A DNA stretch of 18,560 nt from an uncultured Solobacterium sp. (GTDB lineage: Bacteria; Bacillota_I; Bacilli_A; Erysipelotrichales; Erysipelotrichaceae). The DNA is taken from NCBI GenBank assembly GCA_927911475.1, contig CAKMPP010000116.1, forward strand, positions 1-18,560. Direction: 5' to 3'. The notes beneath the pieces are model-generated. The model saw only the letters and a list, made by a program, of their open reading frames with translations. It made no database searches and was not told the origin of the DNA. Within the stretch, counting starts at the first letter, position 1. Every line of letters begins with the position of its first letter. The position numbers were made by a program, and so were the translations under genes. Below are positions 15,648-18,560 of this stretch, piece after piece.

Positions 15648-16511
15648 TGAAATACCTCGTACAAGACAATACGATTACGATTGATCCAGAAGGAAAATAC
15701 CTCAAAAAAACAGTAGAAGATTTTCTAAATGATTACTATCAATCAAAGAAAAACAAAATATCTCCTATTGTTAAATAAACAAATCTTATTAGACGGTACT
15801 CCAGTCAAACACGGCAAAGAATTCATTGACCACAAAACTATCACAATCACCTTCCCAGAAGAACCAATCGATTGGATTCCTGCAGAAACAGAATGTAAAG
15901 TCATATACGAAGACGCATTCATCTATATCGTGCATAAAGATGCAGGCATGATTATCCATGGTGATCCTGGAGATACAACATGCTTGAATGCTTATGCGGC
16001 TAGATACCAGATCAACCATGGCATCAAACAACCAGTACGACCAATTCACCGTTTAGATAAAGATACGGTTGGACTTGTCATCTACTCAAAGATTCCATTC
16101 TTCCAACCATGGTTTGACGCACAACTTTCTAGTAAGAAAATTCATCGTCACTACCTAGCAATTACAAATGGTAATATTGATCCAAACTTCCGTATAACAA
16201 TCAATAAACCTCTTGGAAGAGATCGTCATCATAGTGGTATGTATCGCATTTCTTCAACAGGAGTTGAAGCTATTACACACGTAGAAGCACTGGGCAATTA
16301 TCAAACTTATAGTTTACTAGGATGTACCCTTGAAACTGGCAGAACTCACCAAATCCGTGTTCACCTTGCCAGTATTGAACATCCTATCGTCAATGACGTA
16401 GTCTATGGTATTAAAACAAAAGATTTCCCTGCTATGGGCTTATGGGCCGATTGGATTGCATTTAGAAATCCAATCACCAATAAAAAACAACAAGATATTC
16501 GACCAACCTAA
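15647..16511 (+). pseudogene. RluA-family pseudouridine synthase, frameshifted
   Basis: Enzyme converting specific uridines in rRNA (or tRNA) to pseudouridine. The ATG at 15647 shares its A with the TAA of the methyltransferase gene (TAATG). The first 37 codons (MKYLVQDNTITIDPEG ... TVEDFLNDYYQSKKNK) break at the A4 run 15755-15758. Removing one A joins them to YLLLLNKQILLDGTPV, the typical S4-like N-terminal region. The catalytic domain has IVHKDAGMIIHGDPG, the active-site motif PIHRLDKDTVGLVIYSK with the catalytic Asp, and GRTHQIRVHLASIEHPIVND. The repaired length is about 287 aa, standard for the family. Together with the preceding gene it forms an rRNA-modification pair. A strong terminator follows. 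Confidence 0.88.
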
Positions 16512-16530
16512 TCCAATGTATGAACCATTT

Positions 16531-16559
16531 AAAAAGTAGATGCCTAACATCTACTTTTT
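16531..16559. terminator. Bidirectional terminator
   Basis: AAAAAGTAGATG, loop CCTAA, CATCTACTTTTT: 12 perfect pairs with A and T tails, between two convergent genes (pseudouridine synthase and HAD phosphatase). Confidence 0.92.
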
Positions 16560-16561
16560 CG

Positions 16562-17377
16562 TTATACAATCCCTAATTCTTCTAATACCTTCGCTACACC
16601 ATCATTTGCACAAGTATCCGCAATGATATCCGCATACTGGCGAACATCATCCTTCGCATTGCCTAAGGCAACACCGATTCCTGCTTTCTGAATAAATGGT
16701 ATATCATTTCCTGCGTCACCAAACGCAATGACATTCTCCCAAGTATAGCCTTTCTTCTTGAGAACAGCTTCTACTGTTAATGACTTATTGATAGAATGCA
16801 AGAATACATCAAATCCCTTTAGAGATGACCATGCAAATACTAGGTCAGGCATCTCCTTAGCAAAACCCAAAATTACATCTTCATCACCTACTAAGAACGT
16901 TCCTAGAGGATTACCATATTCTAAGTGATGCGTGCGCTTCTCTGTATCATTAATTAGAAGTTGTGCCTTAATTGGATCACCATTTACATATCCATCCACA
17001 AACTTCTGATAAGCATTGTATATTACGACATGATCTACAAACTTAAACCCTAAACCAATATCATTCGCTTGCGCAAACGCAATAATTCGCTCCATATATT
17101 CTGTTGGTAGTGGATGTGTTTCTAAAACAGTACCATCACGCTTTACCAAACAAGCACCATTAATCGTACCAATGATATCCATTGGTAAATCATCAAATAA
17201 TGTTGGTTGTAAGAACGTATAATGTCTACCCGTATTAATCATGACATCATACCCATTTGCCAGCGCGGTTTGTAAAGCATTACGATTACGTTCACTTAAC
17301 TGCTCAGAACCACTTGGAATCAGTGTATTGTCTATATCACAGACAATCATTTTAATCTTATCTACATTCATATTCAT
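16562..17377 (-). CDS. Cof-type HAD-superfamily phosphatase
   Basis: About 271 aa cytosolic phosphatase of the Cof/YidA type (HAD IIB), usually acting on sugar phosphates, FMN or pyridoxal phosphate; the substrate here is unknown. Motif I is MIVCDIDNTLI (nucleophile and acid aspartates), motif II MINTGRHY, the conserved Lys is in NKSLTVEAVLKKKGY, and motif III/IV is VIAFGDAGNDIPFIQKAG followed by GIGVALGNA. The open frame extends to 17464, but that part lies antisense to the tRNA gene. ATGs at 17377 and 17371 give a normal family N-terminus (MNMNVDKIKMIVCDID). No strong Shine-Dalgarno is seen; a TATAAT lies only about ten bases upstream of the ATG. Confidence 0.88.
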   Translation of the reverse strand: MNMNVDKIKMIVCDIDNTLIPSGSEQLSERNRNALQTALANGYDVMINTGRHYTFLQPTLFDDLPMDIIGTINGACLVKRDGTVLETHPLPTEYMERIIAFAQANDIGLGFKFVDHVVIYNAYQKFVDGYVNGDPIKAQLLINDTEKRTHHLEYGNPLGTFLVGDEDVILGFAKEMPDLVFAWSSLKGFDVFLHSINKSLTVEAVLKKKGYTWENVIAFGDAGNDIPFIQKAGIGVALGNAKDDVRQYADIIADTCANDGVAKVLEELGIV

Positions 17378-17421
17378 AACTTCAAAATTATAGCATACCG
17401 TGCTAATATATAAAGTGTTCT

Positions 17422-17498
17422 GTGCTCGTGGCGCAACTGGATAGCGCATTTGATTCCGAATCAAAAGGTTGTGGGTTCAATTCCCATCGAGCACACCA
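17422..17498 (+). tRNA. tRNA-Arg (anticodon CCG)
   Basis: Cloverleaf by eye: acceptor GTGCTCG/CGAGCAC, D stem GCGC/GCGC, anticodon stem TTTGA/TCAAA with loop TTCCGAA giving anticodon CCG (codon CGG), five-base variable loop AGGTT, T stem GTGGG/CCCAT with one G-T pair and loop TTCAATT, discriminator A and encoded CCA (17496-17498). Total 77 bases. A TGC-TAATAT extended -10 at 17401-17409, or TATAAA at 17409-17414, could provide the promoter. Confidence 0.96.
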
Positions 17499-17513
17499 TT
17501 CAAATCAAAGTCG

Positions 17514-17537
17514 AACCCTTCGTAATGTTGGGTTTTT
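17514..17537 (+). terminator. Candidate terminator of the tRNA gene
   Basis: AACCC (17514-17518) pairs with GGGTT (17530-17534) across an 11-base loop, with a T run 17533-17537. The short stem makes it modest. Confidence 0.5.
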
Positions 17538-17555
17538 ATTATATCTACTTCAAAT

Positions 17556-17578
17556 AAAAAACACCCTATTTAGAGTGC
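17556..17578 (-). terminator. Terminator of the 43-codon gene
   Basis: Sense strand GCACTC, loop TAAATA, GGGTGT with two G-T pairs, then a T run. It overlaps the stop codon of the small gene. Confidence 0.65.
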
Positions 17579-17697
17579 TTAGTAGCATCATTGTTTTCTT
17601 CGGAATTGGGTTTTAGCTTTTCAGCTTCAAGTCTTCTTAGCTCCTCGTCAATTAATCTAATATATTCTTCAGGTGTAAGTTCTTTGCCATCAAGCAT
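17566..17697 (-). CDS. Small acidic protein, 43 aa, unknown function
   Basis: The ATG at 17697 opens a 43-codon frame ending TAG at 17566. The product starts MLDGKELTPEEYIRLIDEEL and ends NNDATKHSK; the segment from about residue 7 to 28 (TPEEYIRLIDEELRRLEAEK) should be an amphipathic, highly charged helix, and there is no membrane or signal segment. AAAGGA is nine bases before the ATG. The gene has a strong promoter, a structured leader of about 130 bases and its own terminator, so it is a stand-alone transcription unit. I do not recognise the family. The same RNA could act mainly as a regulatory RNA, with the peptide secondary. Confidence 0.6.
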   Translation of the reverse strand: MLDGKELTPEEYIRLIDEELRRLEAEKLKPNSEENNDATKHSK

Positions 17698-17711
17698 ACT
17701 TTCAATTCCTT

Positions 17712-17729
17712 TCTACACCTAGATGTAGA
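17712..17729 (-). promoter_or_regulatory. Hairpin abutting the Shine-Dalgarno of the 43-codon gene
   Basis: Sense strand TCTACA, loop TCTAGG, TGTAGA; its last base overlaps the AAAGGA ribosome binding site (17712-17707). The 5' arm begins the 8-mer TCTACATC, which also occurs in the leader at 17798-17791, so TGTAGA has two possible partners. Confidence 0.45.
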
Positions 17730-17747
17730 TCTATTTTCTATTTGTAT

Positions 17748-17827
17748 AGATAACTGGTGGGGCCATCCCACATTTCCTCTTTTTCAGCCGGATGTAGACG
17801 AGACAGATTCTTCTGCTTCAGTTATCT
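17748..17827 (-). ncRNA. Structured leader RNA upstream of the 43-codon gene (candidate cis-regulator)
   Basis: The first nine bases of the predicted transcript, AGATAACTG (17827-17819), pair perfectly with CAGTTATCT (17756-17748), enclosing about 62 bases. Inside, three smaller stems can be drawn: CAGA/TCTG around AGAA, ACATCC/GGAAATGT with a bulge, and GTGGG/CCCAC around ATGGC. This is a three-stem junction closed by one helix, as in riboswitch aptamers. It does not match any riboswitch, T-box or ribosomal leader consensus I know. Function is inferred only. Confidence 0.5.
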
Positions 17828-17833
17828 GTTCCC

Positions 17834-17861
17834 ATCATACGCTAGTATATTGATACGTCAA
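17834..17861 (-). promoter_or_regulatory. Promoter of the leader / 43-codon gene
   Basis: Sense strand TTGACG (17861-17856), 16-base spacer, TATGAT (17839-17834). The predicted start near 17827 coincides with the first base of the leader's closing stem. Confidence 0.7.
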
Positions 17862-17886
17862 GATATGATTAGATACATATGTATAC

Positions 17887-17937
17887 AAAAAGGATTATAT
17901 TGAACATGAATGCATGTATCAAGATAATCCTTTTTTT
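17887..17937. terminator. Bidirectional terminator after the lipid kinase gene
   Basis: AAAAAGGATTAT (17887-17898) pairs with ATAATCCTTTTT (17924-17935), with T runs on both strands. It lies about nine bases past the stop of the kinase gene on the minus strand. The 25-base loop contains the small palindrome ATGCAT. Confidence 0.85.
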
Positions 17938-17945
17938 ATAACGAA

Positions 17946-18560
17946 TTACCAACCTAGGAAGTGTAACTTTTCATTCATTAGATGATATGAAACAGAATCT
18001 GTTTTGTACTCTACTTCACCATCTGTATGAACCCATACTGGTTGTTCTGTTTGAATATGAATCTGTTTACCATCCTTAGAGAAACTCCTTTGAACTTTCC
18101 ATGATCTCCCTTCATTGCGTAAGGGAAGATACGGAAGAAATCAATTCTACCTAAACCATCCGCAATACAAGTATTCAAGATACCATCGCAGGGATTCGCT
18201 GTTGGACAGAATTTAAATCCTCCGCCTTCATATGGTTCGTTCATTGTTGCGATAAACAATAACTTATCATAGGAATAACTTTGATCATCAATCTGAATCT
18301 TTGTCTTAAAGTGATGATGTAAGAAAATTAAACGTGCACCAACAAACAAGTAAATGAGCTTCCCTAAATGTAATGCATTTAAGACTTTCTTCCATGGTGA
18401 TCTTTGAACCTGCTCAGAAATTGCGGCGTCATAGCCAATACCGGAACTGATATTGTAGCGACGTGAATACGGTTCATCAGATACCTTATTTCCCTTTTCG
18501 TCATAGCGTGTATGGTAGGTTAATATACCTATGTTTAAGTCTTTGCCATGCTGGTCATTT
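17946..18560 (-). pseudogene. Diacylglycerol kinase-like lipid kinase, C-terminal part, frameshifted
   Basis: C-terminal part of a DagK/YegS/BmrU-type lipid kinase; the N-terminal ATP-binding domain lies beyond the right edge. Readable family features are YNISSGIGYDAAISEQ, KKVLNALHLGKLIYL, LLFIATMNEPYEGGGFKFCPTANPCDG and GRIDFFRIFPY. The frame breaks near 18078-18086 after HGKFKGVSL and would stop at 18011. Adding one base there joins to KDGKQIHIQTEQPVWVHTDG and continues to HFLGW with a stop at 17946, the normal family C-terminus. Acts at the membrane, phosphorylating diacylglycerol or a related lipid. Followed by a bidirectional terminator. Confidence 0.8.

Noticed and set aside
17378..17464. 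N-terminal extension of the HAD phosphatase
   Set aside because: It overlaps the tRNA-Arg gene in antisense and is not needed for the HAD fold; ATGs at 17377/17371 are preferred.
17748..17827. Leader as a T-box, tRNA-like element, 6S or SRP RNA
   Set aside because: No T-box sequence, specifier loop or SRP motif is visible, and the size is too small for 6S RNA.
1..18560. Frequent CCGCAA/TTGCGG words as a possible genome-wide signal
   Set aside because: Most lie in frame as GCG alanine codons of minus-strand genes, so codon preference explains them.
1..18560. Programmed ribosomal frameshifting as an explanation of the broken genes
   Set aside because: The sites lack shared slippery sequences or downstream structures, and the required shifts differ in direction.
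1..18560. Mobile elements, attachment sites or CRISPR arrays
   Set aside because: No transposase, integrase, terminal inverted repeats or regularly spaced repeats were found; the region beside tRNA-Arg shows no duplicated tRNA 3' end.

Overview
The window is AT-rich, with AGGAGG-type ribosome binding sites, intrinsic terminators, a CarD-family regulator and a Bmp/Nup-type nucleoside ABC transporter. This points to a low-GC Gram-positive (Bacillota); Erysipelotrichia or a close relative is a guess from overall protein character only. No phage, transposase, integrase or CRISPR array is visible. The content looks chromosomal and mostly housekeeping.

Layout. (1) 1-3521, minus: an apparent operon of a small membrane protein, a cation diffusion facilitator, a YunD-like 5'-nucleotidase and an EamA transporter that runs off the left edge. 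(2) 3557-5273, plus: a 32-bp perfect palindrome, a WYL-domain regulator and a sirtuin. (3) 5288-6090, minus: a DUF1722 (YbgA-like) gene overlapping a small gene that resembles T4 pyrimidine-dimer glycosylase. (4) 6183-8955, minus: carD-like gene, intracellular alpha-amylase, then a yybP-ykoY manganese riboswitch driving mntP. (5) 9018-14240, minus: a bmpA-nupO-nupP-nupQ nucleoside uptake operon with two palindromes around its promoter and two large hairpins between bmpA and nupO. (6) 14254-16559, plus: a RumA/RlmCD-type 23S rRNA methyltransferase and an RluA-family pseudouridine synthase, overlapping by one base. (7) 16531-18560: Cof-type HAD phosphatase (minus), tRNA-Arg(CCG) (plus), a 43-codon gene with a structured leader (minus), and the 3' part of a diacylglycerol-kinase-like gene (minus).

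Seven genes carry eight apparent frameshifts: EamA, WYL, DUF1722, alpha-amylase (two), RumA, RluA-family and lipid kinase. In every case protein similarity continues in the next frame, with no degraded stretch. Most are single-base changes in short runs, which favours assembly or consensus error over gene decay. The RumA lesion is better explained as a 4-bp tandem duplication.

The most interesting items are: a promoter-leader-small ORF-terminator unit at 17556-17861, whose leader starts with a 9-bp closing stem and may switch pairing near the Shine-Dalgarno; the overlapping DUF1722 / Pyr_excise-like pair; the manganese riboswitch with a visible anti-terminator/terminator exchange; and the palindromes at the WYL and bmpA promoters.
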